Shown here: piece after piece, positions 1 through 9,722 of the stretch | Layout: each line of letters starts with the position of its first letter | How positions within the stretch are numbered: position 1 is the first letter of the stretch | DNA from: Mycobacterium sp. | Lineage (GTDB): Bacteria > Actinomycetota > Actinomycetes > Mycobacteriales > Mycobacteriaceae | DNA length: 55,318 bases | Reading direction: 5' to 3' | Assembly (NCBI GenBank): GCA_018883075.1 | Contig: VEQU01000008.1 | Coordinates: forward strand, 1-55,318 | Program-made: the position numbers and the translations under genes | Notes under the pieces: model-generated | Seen by the model: the letters and a program-made list of their open reading frames with translations, nothing else | The model's database searches: none | What the model was told of the DNA's origin: nothing

Positions 1-192
1 CTCCTGCACCGCGCACGCGGCGTCGAGTGCGGCGATCGCGTCGGTGGCCGTGGCGTTGGCCACCGAGACCAGCACCTCATCGGTCGCCGGATTGAGCACG
101 TCGAACGTGGACGCCGCCGACCGCTCCTCACCGCCGATCCACAGACCGGTGGGCACCGACGCCAGGATCCGTGTGACATCTGGGTTAGCCAT
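1..192 (-). CDS. Succinate-semialdehyde dehydrogenase, N-terminal fragment (cut by window edge)
   Basis: Only the first 64 codons are in the window, read leftward from an ATG at 192. The fragment carries the typical N-terminus of the aldehyde dehydrogenase superfamily: a short leader, the substrate-domain phrase LWIGGEERSA, then FDVLNPATDEVLVSVANA, which matches the FxVxNPATGE signature of this family. The wording resembles the succinate-semialdehyde dehydrogenases (GabD), which oxidise succinic semialdehyde to succinate using NAD(P)+. The catalytic Cys and Glu lie outside the window, so the substrate is inferred from the N-terminus alone. It is divergent from pgi with 50 bp between the two starts. 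Confidence 0.75.
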   Translation of the reverse strand, partial: MANPDVTRILASVPTGLWIGGEERSAASTFDVLNPATDEVLVSVANATATDAIAALDAACAVQE

Positions 193-242
193 AGCTCAAT
201 GATCTACCCCATGGCGGCCCCGCCCCGCATAGGGTCTGGGGA

Positions 243-1880
<1,638 letters not shown>

Positions 1881-1885
1881 CCGGG

Positions 1886-2740
1886 CTACTTGAGCAGCCG
1901 TGACATCCGGCGGTCCGCGAGTACCTTGCCGCCGGTCTGACACCCCGGGCAGTACTGAAACGACTTGTCGGCGAAGGACACCTCCCGGACGGTGTCCCCG
2001 CAGACCGGACACGGCAGACCGGTGCGTCCGTGCACGCGCAGACCGGACCGTTTCTCCCCCTTCAGCATCGCCGCCTGCTGACCGACCGATCGCTGCACCG
2101 CATCGCTGAGCACCGACACCATCGCCGCGTGCAGAGCCGCCAGTTGAGCATCGGCGAGCTTGGATGCCGTCGCGAACGGGGAGATCCCGGCCGCATGCAG
2201 TATCTCGTCGCTGTAGGCATTGCCGATCCCGGCGATGACCTTCTGATCGGTGATCACCGTCTTGATCCGGCCGGCGAGAGGTGCCAACCGTTCGCCGAGT
2301 TGGGGTGCGCTCAGGCTCAGTGCGTCGGGACCGAGTGCGGCGATTCCCGACACCTGCTGCGGATCAGCGACCAGCCACACCGCCAGACGCTTCTGGGTTC
2401 CGGCCTCGGTGAGGTCGAAGCCGCGCCCGCCCGAAAGGTGGACACGCAGCGCTATCGGGCCCTTACCGGGCTTGGGCGGGGCCGGGGTGAGCGTGTCCGA
2501 CCACCGCAGCCAGCCGGCCCTCGACAGGTGCGTGATGATGAAGAGGTCGTCGGCCTGCATGCCGAGGTATTTGCCCCACCGGTGTGCTGCGGTGACCGTG
2601 CGGCCGTGAAGTGCGGCCGGTGACGGGTCGAAGGTCTTCAGCGCCGACAGCGAGGCGACGTCGACGCGGTCGATGGTGCCGCCGACGGCATGCCGGCGCA
2701 GGTGGTCGGCGAGCGCCTCGACCTCGGGAAGCTCGGGCAT
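1886..2740 (-). CDS. Fpg/Nei-family DNA glycosylase (AP lyase)
   Basis: This 284-residue base-excision repair enzyme would excise oxidised bases and nick the abasic site. The N-terminus MPELPEVEALADHL gives the family's catalytic Pro2 and Glu3. The C-terminus has a four-Cys zinc finger at C244, C247, C264 and C267. The finger segment reads FQYCPGCQTGG and lacks the Arg often found between its last two cysteines, so it may belong to a mycobacterial Fpg2/Nei-like branch rather than canonical MutM. Substrate choice (8-oxoG or oxidised pyrimidine) cannot be read. It is the last gene of the minus-strand run from 7400 and lies 13 bp after the small membrane protein. The recalled M. tuberculosis equivalent next to pgi (Rv0944) is much shorter, so this looks like the intact version. 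Confidence 0.9.
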   Translation of the reverse strand: MPELPEVEALADHLRRHAVGGTIDRVDVASLSALKTFDPSPAALHGRTVTAAHRWGKYLGMQADDLFIITHLSRAGWLRWSDTLTPAPPKPGKGPIALRVHLSGGRGFDLTEAGTQKRLAVWLVADPQQVSGIAALGPDALSLSAPQLGERLAPLAGRIKTVITDQKVIAGIGNAYSDEILHAAGISPFATASKLADAQLAALHAAMVSVLSDAVQRSVGQQAAMLKGEKRSGLRVHGRTGLPCPVCGDTVREVSFADKSFQYCPGCQTGGKVLADRRMSRLLK

Positions 2741-2753
2741 TGCCTCAGGCTAG

Positions 2754-3155
2754 TCACCCGCCGATGGCGCGTTCGGCGCCGCGTAGTGGCATCGACAGCA
2801 GCCAGCCGACCAGCGAAAGGATGATGGCCGCCCAGATCGCCGTCCACCAGAACCGGTCGATCTGCAGGCCCCAGTGCGTGGTGTGTTCGGTGATCCACGC
2901 GGTGATCCACAACATCAACGCGTTCACCACGATGTGGAAGAGGCCGAGGGTCACCACGTAGAGCGGCAGTGACAGCAGCGTGACGATCGGCTTGATGACG
3001 GCGTTGACAAGGCCGAAGATCATCGCGACGACGAACACGATGCCGACCTTCTGGGCGGTGGTACTGCCGCCGACGACTGTCACACCCGGAACGATCAGGG
3101 TGACGACCCACAGCGCCAGACCGGTGACCGCAGCGCGAAGCAGAAACGATCCCAT
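2754..3155 (-). CDS. Small four-helix membrane protein, phage-holin-like family (PF04020)
   Basis: A 133-residue integral membrane protein with four hydrophobic helices, roughly at residues 5-27, 34-55, 62-90 and 105-127. The segments KVGIVFVVAMIFGLVNAVIK and LPLYVVTLGLFHIVVNALML are typical of the YvlD/phage-holin-4 family, whose role in bacteria is unknown. The name holin reflects fold similarity only, and nothing here indicates a phage. It starts at an ATG at 3155, 12 bp after the cobF stop, and is followed 13 bp later by the glycosylase gene, so it is probably cotranscribed with both. Confidence 0.85.
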   Translation of the reverse strand: MGSFLLRAAVTGLALWVVTLIVPGVTVVGGSTTAQKVGIVFVVAMIFGLVNAVIKPIVTLLSLPLYVVTLGLFHIVVNALMLWITAWITEHTTHWGLQIDRFWWTAIWAAIILSLVGWLLSMPLRGAERAIGG

Positions 3156-3167
3156 CGCGCGATCATG

Positions 3168-3902
3168 TCATGGACGTAGCAGATAGGTGTCCATGATCCA
3201 GCCGTGCTCGGCGCGCGCCGCGGCCCGCAGCTCACTGATGCGCCCGCCGACGTCGCCGACGGTGCCGTGAACCAGGATCTCGTCGGCTGTCCCCAGATAC
3301 GCCCCCCACCAGATCCTGGTCTGCGGCGGGCAGTCGAGGAACGCACAGCCCCCGTCGAGCATGACGACAGCCGACCCGGTCAGGCCGGTCTCCCTGAGCC
3401 GACGGCCGGTGGTGATCAGGACCGGTTCGCCGATCTCGTTGAGCGGGATGCGATGCCGGGCGGTCAGCACCTGAATCGCGGTGACGCCGGGGACCACGTC
3501 ATAGCGCAACTCAATGTGGCGGGCCACCTCGTCCAGGATCCGCAGCGTGCTGTCGTACAGCGACGGGTCGCCCCACGCCAGGAAGGCGCCGACGCCGCCG
3601 GGGGCGAGTTCGTTTTCGATGGCATCGGCCCACAGCCGGGCCCGGGCGTCGTGCCATTGGGCCACCGCCTGCCCGTAGTCACCGTCGCCGGCGCGCGGCG
3701 GGTCGGGCAGTTCGACGAACCGGTAGGACCGCTCGGAGATGAAGCGCCGGCAGATCTCGCGGCGCAGCGCCACCAGATCGCTCTTGGCCTCGCCCTTATC
3801 CATCGCGAAGAACACGTCGGTGTCGTTGAGCGCCCTGATCGCCTGTGTGGTCACGTGATCCGGATCGCCCACTCCGATGCCGATGACGTGGATCGAGCGC
3901 AT
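3168..3902 (-). CDS. cobF: Precorrin-6A synthase (deacetylating)
   Basis: CobF is the SAM-dependent methyltransferase of aerobic cobalamin synthesis that methylates C-1 of precorrin-5 and releases the acetyl group. The 244-residue product begins MRSIHVIGIGVGDPDHVT, the glycine-rich SAM-binding start of tetrapyrrole methylases, and has the second family mark AFLAWGDPSLYDSTLRILDE. I chose the ATG at 3902 because translation upstream of it reads into the MFS gene and lacks family sequence. The start is 10 bp after the MFS stop. It stands apart from any other cob gene in this window. From memory, cobF was lost in the M. tuberculosis complex at about this locus, so its presence marks a non-tuberculous species. 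Confidence 0.93.
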   Translation of the reverse strand: MRSIHVIGIGVGDPDHVTTQAIRALNDTDVFFAMDKGEAKSDLVALRREICRRFISERSYRFVELPDPPRAGDGDYGQAVAQWHDARARLWADAIENELAPGGVGAFLAWGDPSLYDSTLRILDEVARHIELRYDVVPGVTAIQVLTARHRIPLNEIGEPVLITTGRRLRETGLTGSAVVMLDGGCAFLDCPPQTRIWWGAYLGTADEILVHGTVGDVGGRISELRAAARAEHGWIMDTYLLRP

Positions 3903-3912
3903 GCCGGTGAGC

Positions 3913-5073
3913 CTAACGAGTGCGCAGTAGCGCCCACCGGCCGAGCAGTGCGACTGCGAAGCATGCTCCCACCGCACCGGAGATCAGCAGCGGCAATCGG
4001 CCGTCGGCTCCCCAGAGCAGTCCGGCCCACACGCCGGCGATCAGGATCGCGATCCCGCTGCCGCCCTGGAACACACCCTGGGCGGTGGCCTGGTTGGCGT
4101 CCCCGGCCAGTGACGAGACCCACGCCTTGCCCACCCCGTCGGTGCACGCGGCGAACAGGCCGTACACACCGATCAGCAGCCAGGCCATCACCGGATCGGT
4201 GGTCAGTCCCAGACCGATGTAGCCGATGGCGAAGAACACCAGGCCGATGCCGAACACCGCCGAGCGGGGCAGTCGGTCGGCCAGCAGTCCGGCCGGGAAG
4301 CTTGCCAGCGCGTAGACCAGGTTGTAGGTGACGTAGGCGAGGATCACCTCCACCACTCCGAAGCCGATCTCGTTGAGCCGCAACAGCAACAGTGCGTCGG
4401 GGAAGTTCACCAGGCCGAAGCCGATCACCGCCGCCGTCACCCGCCAGAACCGGCGCGGCAGGTCCTTCATCCCGGCCAGCAGCGGCACCCGAGCGGCCTT
4501 CGGCCCGGTGGGCCGCTTCTCCCTGACCAGCACCAGCAGCACCACCGACAGCACCGCCGGGATGATCGCGATGTACAGCAGCGGCGCGATCTGCTGATCG
4601 AGCAGTTGGTATCCCAACAGTCCGATCAGCGGCCCGAGCACCGCGCCCAGGGTGTCCATCGTGCGGTGGAAGCCGAACACCTTGCCGCGGTCACCGGGGG
4701 CGACGTCCTCGACGAGCAGTGCATCGCGCGGCACCCCGCGCAATCCCTTGCCGAGGCGGTCGACGACGCGGCCGGCGAGCACCCCGGGCCATGCGGCGGC
4801 GACAGCCACGATGACCTTGCCGAGTGCCGCCATGCCGTAGCCGGTGGCGATCAGCGGGCGTTTGGCGAATCTGTCACCGAGCGGACCGACGGCGACCTTG
4901 GTCACCGAGGCCGCCCCTTCGGCGGCGCCCTCGATGGCGCCGACAACCGCCGGCGGCGCACCGAGCACCGTCGTCAGGTAGATCGGCAGCAGCGGGTAGA
5001 GCAGTTCACTGGCGGTGTCCTGCAGGAAGGACACCGCCGAGAGCACCCGCACATTGCGGGTCAGCCAGCTCAC
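3913..5073 (-). CDS. MFS transporter (about 12 helices)
   Basis: A 386-residue major facilitator permease. The N-half has the motif-A-like loop GPLGDRFAKRPLIATGYGM between helices 2 and 3, and RVVDRLGKGLRGVPRD follows helix 4. The C-half repeats the pattern with AGLLADRLPRSAVFG. The loop RGVPRDALLVEDVAPGDRG resembles transporters annotated as drug or metal-tolerance MFS proteins, but the substrate cannot be read. The GTG start at 5073 overlaps the stop of the upstream P1B-type ATPase by 4 bp (GTGA), so the two are translationally coupled and may serve one process such as metal or stress efflux. cobF follows 10 bp later. Confidence 0.88.
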   Translation of the reverse strand: MSWLTRNVRVLSAVSFLQDTASELLYPLLPIYLTTVLGAPPAVVGAIEGAAEGAASVTKVAVGPLGDRFAKRPLIATGYGMAALGKVIVAVAAAWPGVLAGRVVDRLGKGLRGVPRDALLVEDVAPGDRGKVFGFHRTMDTLGAVLGPLIGLLGYQLLDQQIAPLLYIAIIPAVLSVVLLVLVREKRPTGPKAARVPLLAGMKDLPRRFWRVTAAVIGFGLVNFPDALLLLRLNEIGFGVVEVILAYVTYNLVYALASFPAGLLADRLPRSAVFGIGLVFFAIGYIGLGLTTDPVMAWLLIGVYGLFAACTDGVGKAWVSSLAGDANQATAQGVFQGGSGIAILIAGVWAGLLWGADGRLPLLISGAVGACFAVALLGRWALLRTR

Positions 5074-7400
5074 GAGCGATCAGCGAGCGTAGGCGCGAGG
5101 ACGAAGAAGTTCTCCTCCTCCTGCACGAAGTGCAGGCATAGCAACGCATACAGGCCGTAGAGACAGGCCAGCAGGTCGTCGGATTGTTCATCGGTGACAG
5201 CACCGGCCGCGTCGGCGATCTCGCGGTGACTGTGAAGGCGCTGGGACAGCCGGTGGATCTCGGCGTGCATCCGGCTCATCGTGGCGGTGGCCTCCGCACT
5301 GCCGAGCGGCCCGGCCAGCGCCGGGTAGAGCGCGGAGTCCTCGGCATCCTCGTGCGGCAGCAGGGTGTCCTGTAGAAAACTGTCAGCCGTCTGCAAAGAG
5401 GCCAACGCCGCGCGCCGGTCGCCGGCGGACACCTGCGCCGCGGTGTCGCGCAGGATCGACAGATCGTCGCGCATCCGGTCGTGCTCGCCGGCGAACCGGC
5501 GGACCAGCTCCTCGGCCTCGCGGCTCAGCGGGGCCGTCCCGTCGTGGTCGGTTCGCAACGCCCGCAGCGCATTGAGGATCACCGCCAGGTCGATCCCCTC
5601 CTGCAGCAGCGCACCCGCGGCCGGCGGAAGCAGGCCGACGGCGGCGAAGCCCATCGCCACCAGTGAAAGCCCCATGCCGATCACCGCGCTCTGCACCGCG
5701 ATCCGCCGCGAGCGGCGGGCGATAAGTTTGGCGTCGGCCAGCCGGTCCAAACGGTCGGCGGTGAGCACGATGTCGGCGGCCTCCGAACTGGCGGTCGAAC
5801 CGCGTGCCCCCATGGCGATGCCGACGTCCGCGGCCGCCAGTGCGGGTGCGTCGTTGACCCCGTCGCCCACCATCGCGGTCACCGCCCGCTCGCATTCGGC
5901 CCGGACCCGGGCCACCTTGTCAGCGGGAGTCTGCTGGGCGGCGACTTCGTCGAGGCCGAGCACCGTGCCGACCTGCTGCGCCGGGGCGGGACGATCACCG
6001 GTCAGCATCACCAGACGGGTGATGCCCGCCGCGCGCAACCGGCGCAGTGTGCGGGGGGCATCCGGGCGCAGCGGGTCGGCGAGCAGAATCGCCCCGGCGA
6101 GTTCACCGTCCACACGGACCCATGCCACCGCGGCACCGTCGAGTGCGGCCCGCGAGAGCACCGACGCACTCCACTGCTCGGCGTCGCCATCGAGTCCGTC
6201 GAGTCCCAGATTCCCCACCCTCACCCGCCGCCCGTCAATAATCGCCGCCACCCCGGTGCCGGCCTCCTCCTCCACCGCGGTCGGCATGACGAGGCTCAAC
6301 CCCCGCTGCCGCGCCTCCTCCACGATCGCCGCCGCGAGCACGTGCGGGGAGAGCTGATCGGCGGACGCCGCCAGCCCGAGCACCTCATCCACCGTCCATC
6401 CGGGTGCCACCACCACGTCGGTGCCGTGGGGCCGGCCCGATGTCAGCGTCCCGGTCTTGTCCAACACCAATGTCGTTGCCCGGCCGAGCGACTCGAGTGG
6501 GCCGCCGCCGCGGACCAGCACGCCGATCCGCGATGTCCGCGACAATCCGGACACGATCGCCACCGGCGCCGCCAGCAGCAGCGGGCACGGGGTGGCCACC
6601 ACCAGAACGGCCACCGCCCGGGTCGCCGACCCGCTGAACAGCCACGCTCCCGCGGCGATCGCGAGCGCCAGCGGCACGAACCAGGCGGCCACCCGGTCGG
6701 CGATGCGCACCAGGGGCGCAGTGTGCGCGGCGGCCTCTTCGGCCAGCCGCACGATTCCCGCGTAGGTGCTGTCGGCGGCGGTCGCCGATGCGCGCATCTC
6801 CAGCCCGCCACCGGCGTTCACACTTCCGCTGCGGACGGCCTCGGCGCGCCCGTAACGCACCTGAAGAGGCTCACCGGTCAGGGCCGAGTCGTCGATCACC
6901 GCGTACTCGGACTCCACCAGTCCGTCGACGGGAAGCACCTCGCCCGGTCCCACGACCACCACGTCACCGACGGCGATCACATCGAGTTCGACGGTCTCGA
7001 CCCCGTCCGGGGTTCGCCGTCGCGCGGTGCGCGGAACGCGGTCCAGCAGTGCGCGCAGATCCTTGGTGGCCCGGCGTTCCGCGGCGGCGTCGAGTGCCTG
7101 ACCGGTGGCGAGCATGACCGCGATCAGGGCGCCGGCCAGGTACTCGCCCACGGCAAGCGCGCCCGTCAGCGAGAGGACAGCCAGGACATCGACTCCGAAC
7201 CGGCCCGCGCGCAGTCCGGCGATCACCCACCAGGCGGCGGGCACTATCGCCACCACGGTGCCGGCGATCCAGCAGTAGCCGGCGACAGCCGGGGCGCCGG
7301 CCAGCCATGCGACACCACCGGCGGCCAGGGCCGTCACGGTGGCTCCCAGGAGCACCCAGCGCAGAGACGTCATTACCCGACCAGTCTCCCAGCCGGTCAT
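5070..7400 (-). CDS. P1B-5-type metal-transporting ATPase with C-terminal hemerythrin domain
   Basis: A 776-residue heavy-metal P-type ATPase without an N-terminal metal-binding domain. The core is complete: actuator TGE at 175-177, phosphorylation motif DKTGT at 314-318, SPH at 351-353 and hinge GDGVND at 512-517. The membrane metal site reads TPCP at 270-273 and QEGID at 600-604, the signature pair of the P1B-5 subgroup. Residues about 625-770 form a hemerythrin-like four-helix domain with candidate iron ligands H640, H683, E687, H712, H723, H757 and E761, as known for this subgroup. Characterised members export Fe(II)/Ni(II), so that is the likely cargo. Starts at 7400 or at the ATG for residue 10 (7373) are both possible. 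It heads a run with the MFS gene and cobF. Confidence 0.93.
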   Translation of the reverse strand: MTGWETGRVMTSLRWVLLGATVTALAAGGVAWLAGAPAVAGYCWIAGTVVAIVPAAWWVIAGLRAGRFGVDVLAVLSLTGALAVGEYLAGALIAVMLATGQALDAAAERRATKDLRALLDRVPRTARRRTPDGVETVELDVIAVGDVVVVGPGEVLPVDGLVESEYAVIDDSALTGEPLQVRYGRAEAVRSGSVNAGGGLEMRASATAADSTYAGIVRLAEEAAAHTAPLVRIADRVAAWFVPLALAIAAGAWLFSGSATRAVAVLVVATPCPLLLAAPVAIVSGLSRTSRIGVLVRGGGPLESLGRATTLVLDKTGTLTSGRPHGTDVVVAPGWTVDEVLGLAASADQLSPHVLAAAIVEEARQRGLSLVMPTAVEEEAGTGVAAIIDGRRVRVGNLGLDGLDGDAEQWSASVLSRAALDGAAVAWVRVDGELAGAILLADPLRPDAPRTLRRLRAAGITRLVMLTGDRPAPAQQVGTVLGLDEVAAQQTPADKVARVRAECERAVTAMVGDGVNDAPALAAADVGIAMGARGSTASSEAADIVLTADRLDRLADAKLIARRSRRIAVQSAVIGMGLSLVAMGFAAVGLLPPAAGALLQEGIDLAVILNALRALRTDHDGTAPLSREAEELVRRFAGEHDRMRDDLSILRDTAAQVSAGDRRAALASLQTADSFLQDTLLPHEDAEDSALYPALAGPLGSAEATATMSRMHAEIHRLSQRLHSHREIADAAGAVTDEQSDDLLACLYGLYALLCLHFVQEEENFFVLAPTLADRS

Positions 7401-7441
7401 CCTCCCGGCCTACGGACCGCTGCGCTTGTAGGCTCCCCACC

Positions 7442-7942
7442 ATGTCCACCCTCAGCGGCCTTCCGGCCCACCCCCTGCTCGTCCACTTCATCGTCGTCCT
7501 CGCCCCGCTCACCGCGGTGCTGGCGATCCTGTGCGCGGTGTGGCCGGCGGCGCGGCAGCGCCTGGTCTGGCTTGTGCTCGCCCTGGCCGGTATCACCGCG
7601 GTGCTGTCGCCGATCACCTCTGAGGCGGGTGAATGGCTGTACGAGAGGGTCGAGGACTCCGCCGCTCTGGATACCCATGAGCACCTCGGCGAGACGATGA
7701 ACTACTTCGCACTCGCTCTGCTGGTCGCCGCGATCCTGGTGGTGGTCCTGCACGTCCGTACCCGGCGGGGCAAGACGTTGCCGACCGCACTGTCCGGGAT
7801 CATCGCCATCGTGGTCGTGGTCGCCAGCGTGGCGACGGCGGCACAGGTGTACCGCATCGGCCACTCCGGCGCGGAGGCCACCTGGGGCGATGCGCTGAGC
7901 GACGCTTCCGCCGGGGCGGCCGAGAACGAGGGCGGCGAATAG
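7442..7942 (+). CDS. DUF2231 membrane protein
   Basis: A 166-residue integral membrane protein starting at the ATG at 7442. It opens with the DUF2231 mark GLPAHPLLVHFIVVLAPLT, which carries two conserved histidines (residues 10 and 14), followed by three more hydrophobic segments and a short polar acidic tail. The family is of unknown function. Some members occur next to cytochromes or electron-transfer genes, and the histidines could bind a metal or haem; that is inference. It is divergent from the P1B-5 ATPase, with 41 bp between the starts, so the two may share a promoter region. A weak 5-bp hairpin (AGCCC/GGGCT) lies just after the stop. Confidence 0.85.
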   Translation: MSTLSGLPAHPLLVHFIVVLAPLTAVLAILCAVWPAARQRLVWLVLALAGITAVLSPITSEAGEWLYERVEDSAALDTHEHLGETMNYFALALLVAAILVVVLHVRTRRGKTLPTALSGIIAIVVVVASVATAAQVYRIGHSGAEATWGDALSDASAGAAENEGGE

Positions 7943-7989
7943 CCCGCAGGGGCTGCCGTGCGCTGATCGGCATAACCAGACCGCGCAAC

Positions 7990-8003
7990 TAGAACGCGTT
8001 CTA
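7990..8003. promoter_or_regulatory. KstR-type operator (perfect 14-bp palindrome)
   Basis: TAGAACGCGTTCTA is a perfect inverted repeat and fits the KstR consensus TnnAACnnGTTnnA at every fixed base. KstR is the TetR-family repressor of sterol catabolism in mycobacteria and rhodococci and is relieved by cholesterol-derived CoA thioesters. The site ends 10 bp before the GTG of the luciferase-like oxidoreductase, so bound repressor would cover its promoter or leader. Confidence 0.8.
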
Positions 8004-8013
8004 CTATCGGCTG

Positions 8014-8886
8014 GTGCGATTCACCTTTGCCGAAGCGATGACCGATCCCAGCTACTACATCCCGTTGGCCAAAGCGGCCGAGGCCGCCGGGTATCACGCG
8101 ATGACCATTCCCGACAGCGTGGCCTATCCGTTCGAATCGGACTCCAAGTACCCCTACACCGCAGACGGCAACCGGGAGTTCCTCGACGGAAAGCCGTTCA
8201 TCGAGAGCTTCGTGATCGCCGCGGCGCTGGCCGCCGCGACCGAGAGGCTGCACCTCAACTTCTTCGTCCTCAAGCTGCCGATCCGCCCGCCGGCGCTGGT
8301 GGCCAAGCAAGCGGGCTCCCTGGCGGCGTTGTTCAACAACCGGCTCGGCCTCGGTGTGGGTACCAGCCCGTGGCCGGAGGACTACGAACTCATGGGCGTG
8401 CCATTCGTCAAGCGCGGTAAGCGGATGGACGAGTGCATCGACATCATCCGCGGGCTGACCTCCGGTGACTACTTCGAGTATCACGGTGAGTTCTACGACA
8501 TCCCGAAGACCAAGATGACGCCAGCGCCCACCAAACCGGTTCCGATCCTGATCGGCGGGCACGCCGACGCAGCACTGCGCCGCGCCGCCCGCAACGACGG
8601 CTGGATGCACGGCGGCGGCGAGGAGGATCTCGACGAACTGCTGGCCAAGCTGAACCGCTACCGCGAGGAAGAGGGCACCGCGAACAAGGACTTCGAGATC
8701 CACGTCATCTCGCTGGACGCCTACACACCTGACGGCATCAAGCGACTCGAGGACAAGGGCGTCACCGACGTGATGGTCGGATTCCGGATTCCCTACGTCA
8801 ACGGGCCGGACACCGAGCCGCTGGACGCCAAGATCCGCAACCTCGAGATGTTCGCCGAGCACGTCATGAGCAAGGTGAACGGCTAG
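8014..8886 (+). CDS. LLM-class (probably F420-dependent) oxidoreductase
   Basis: A 290-residue luciferase-like TIM-barrel oxidoreductase. Family features are the N-terminal barrel strand MRFTFAEAM, the segment LHLNFFVLKLPIRPPALVAK, the phosphate-binding phrase NNRLGLGVGTSPWPEDY, and the C-terminal PTKPVPILIGGHADAALRRA. Mycobacterial members commonly use coenzyme F420 rather than flavin, but neither cofactor nor substrate is fixed by sequence. The start is a GTG at 8014 directly behind a perfect KstR-type operator, which points to a role in sterol or related lipid breakdown. I recall a KstR-linked oxidoreductase (Rv0940c) at this place in M. tuberculosis but could not verify it. It is convergent with the enoyl-CoA hydratase, overlapping by 4 bp. 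Confidence 0.88.
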   Translation: MRFTFAEAMTDPSYYIPLAKAAEAAGYHAMTIPDSVAYPFESDSKYPYTADGNREFLDGKPFIESFVIAAALAAATERLHLNFFVLKLPIRPPALVAKQAGSLAALFNNRLGLGVGTSPWPEDYELMGVPFVKRGKRMDECIDIIRGLTSGDYFEYHGEFYDIPKTKMTPAPTKPVPILIGGHADAALRRAARNDGWMHGGGEEDLDELLAKLNRYREEEGTANKDFEIHVISLDAYTPDGIKRLEDKGVTDVMVGFRIPYVNGPDTEPLDAKIRNLEMFAEHVMSKVNG

Positions 8887-9683
8887 AGCCGATCCCAGCG
8901 CGGCGCTCGCTTCTCCCGATGCGCCGTCGCGGCCTCGCGCGGATTGTTGGTGAAGCCGGAGAGCACCTGCGTGCGGTTCTCGATCTCCTTGGCGTGCCGC
9001 AGGCTCGGGGCATCCAGTGCGGCGTTGAGCCCGATCTTGGTCTGCCACACGCCGTAGGCGTTGTTGGCGGCGATGGACCGGGCCAACTGCACCGCCGAGT
9101 CCATCAGTCGCGCCGCAGGTACGACCTCGTGGACGAGGTGGATGCGATGGGACTCCTCGGCGTCGATGATCCGTCCGGTCAGCATTAGTTCACGGGCGAC
9201 ACCGGCCCCGACGATCCTCGGCAGCAGGTAGCTGGTCCCCATATCCATCGACGAGAAGCCGGCCTTGATGAACACCGACCCGAACCTGGCCTCGGACGAG
9301 GCGATGCGCACGTCGCAGTGCAGCGCGAAGGCCAGCCCACCACCCACGGCCACACCGTTGACCGCCGCGACCACGGGGATCGGCAACTCGTAGAGCCGGG
9401 TCAGCTGATCGGCCAGCCGGACCTGAGCGTCGTAGGTGGTCTTGAACGGCGCCGCCGCCGGCTCGGTCCACGGCCGGCCGGTGCCGCTGAGATCGGCTCC
9501 CGCGCAGAAGCCGCGCCCGGCGCCAGTCAACACCCCGACCCGGTAGGCGCCGGACTCCAGCCTGTCCAGCGCGTCATCGACGCCGTCGAGCAGGGCGCCG
9601 TCGATGGCGTTGAGCACGGCGGGGCGATTGAGGGTGACGACGGCGACCTCGGCGTCGTGATCCTCGAACAGGACAGCGGACAT
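8883..9683 (-). CDS. Enoyl-CoA hydratase/isomerase family protein
   Basis: A 266-residue crotonase-fold protein, the normal length. Seen are the CoA-binding segment TLNRPAVLNAIDGALLDG, the oxyanion loop [14 protein letters not shown], and the second oxyanion region VAAVNGVAVGGGLAFALHCD. It would hydrate or isomerise enoyl-CoAs in fatty-acid or sterol side-chain oxidation; the exact substrate is unknown. The C-terminal AHREKRAPRWDRL is the usual end of this family. Its start is 39 bp from the divergent acyl-CoA synthetase start, and its stop overlaps the end of the KstR-linked oxidoreductase, which supports a shared lipid-catabolic neighbourhood. Confidence 0.9.
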   Translation of the reverse strand: MSAVLFEDHDAEVAVVTLNRPAVLNAIDGALLDGVDDALDRLESGAYRVGVLTGAGRGFCAGADLSGTGRPWTEPAAAPFKTTYDAQVRLADQLTRLYELPIPVVAAVNGVAVGGGLAFALHCDVRIASSEARFGSVFIKAGFSSMDMGTSYLLPRIVGAGVARELMLTGRIIDAEESHRIHLVHEVVPAARLMDSAVQLARSIAANNAYGVWQTKIGLNAALDAPSLRHAKEIENRTQVLSGFTNNPREAATAHREKRAPRWDRL

Positions 9684-9722
9684 GCGCTGACGATAGAGCG
9701 GTCTCGCGCTAGCGTGCTAGCC

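Noticed and set aside
2754-3155. Phage remnant, suggested by the holin-like family name
   Set aside because: The PF04020 family is widespread in chromosomes, and no other phage gene is present nearby.
9680-9722. Third KstR-type site between the enoyl-CoA hydratase and the acyl-CoA ligase
   Set aside because: GCGCTAGCGTGCTAGC is partly symmetric but lacks the AAC-nn-GTT core required by the consensus.
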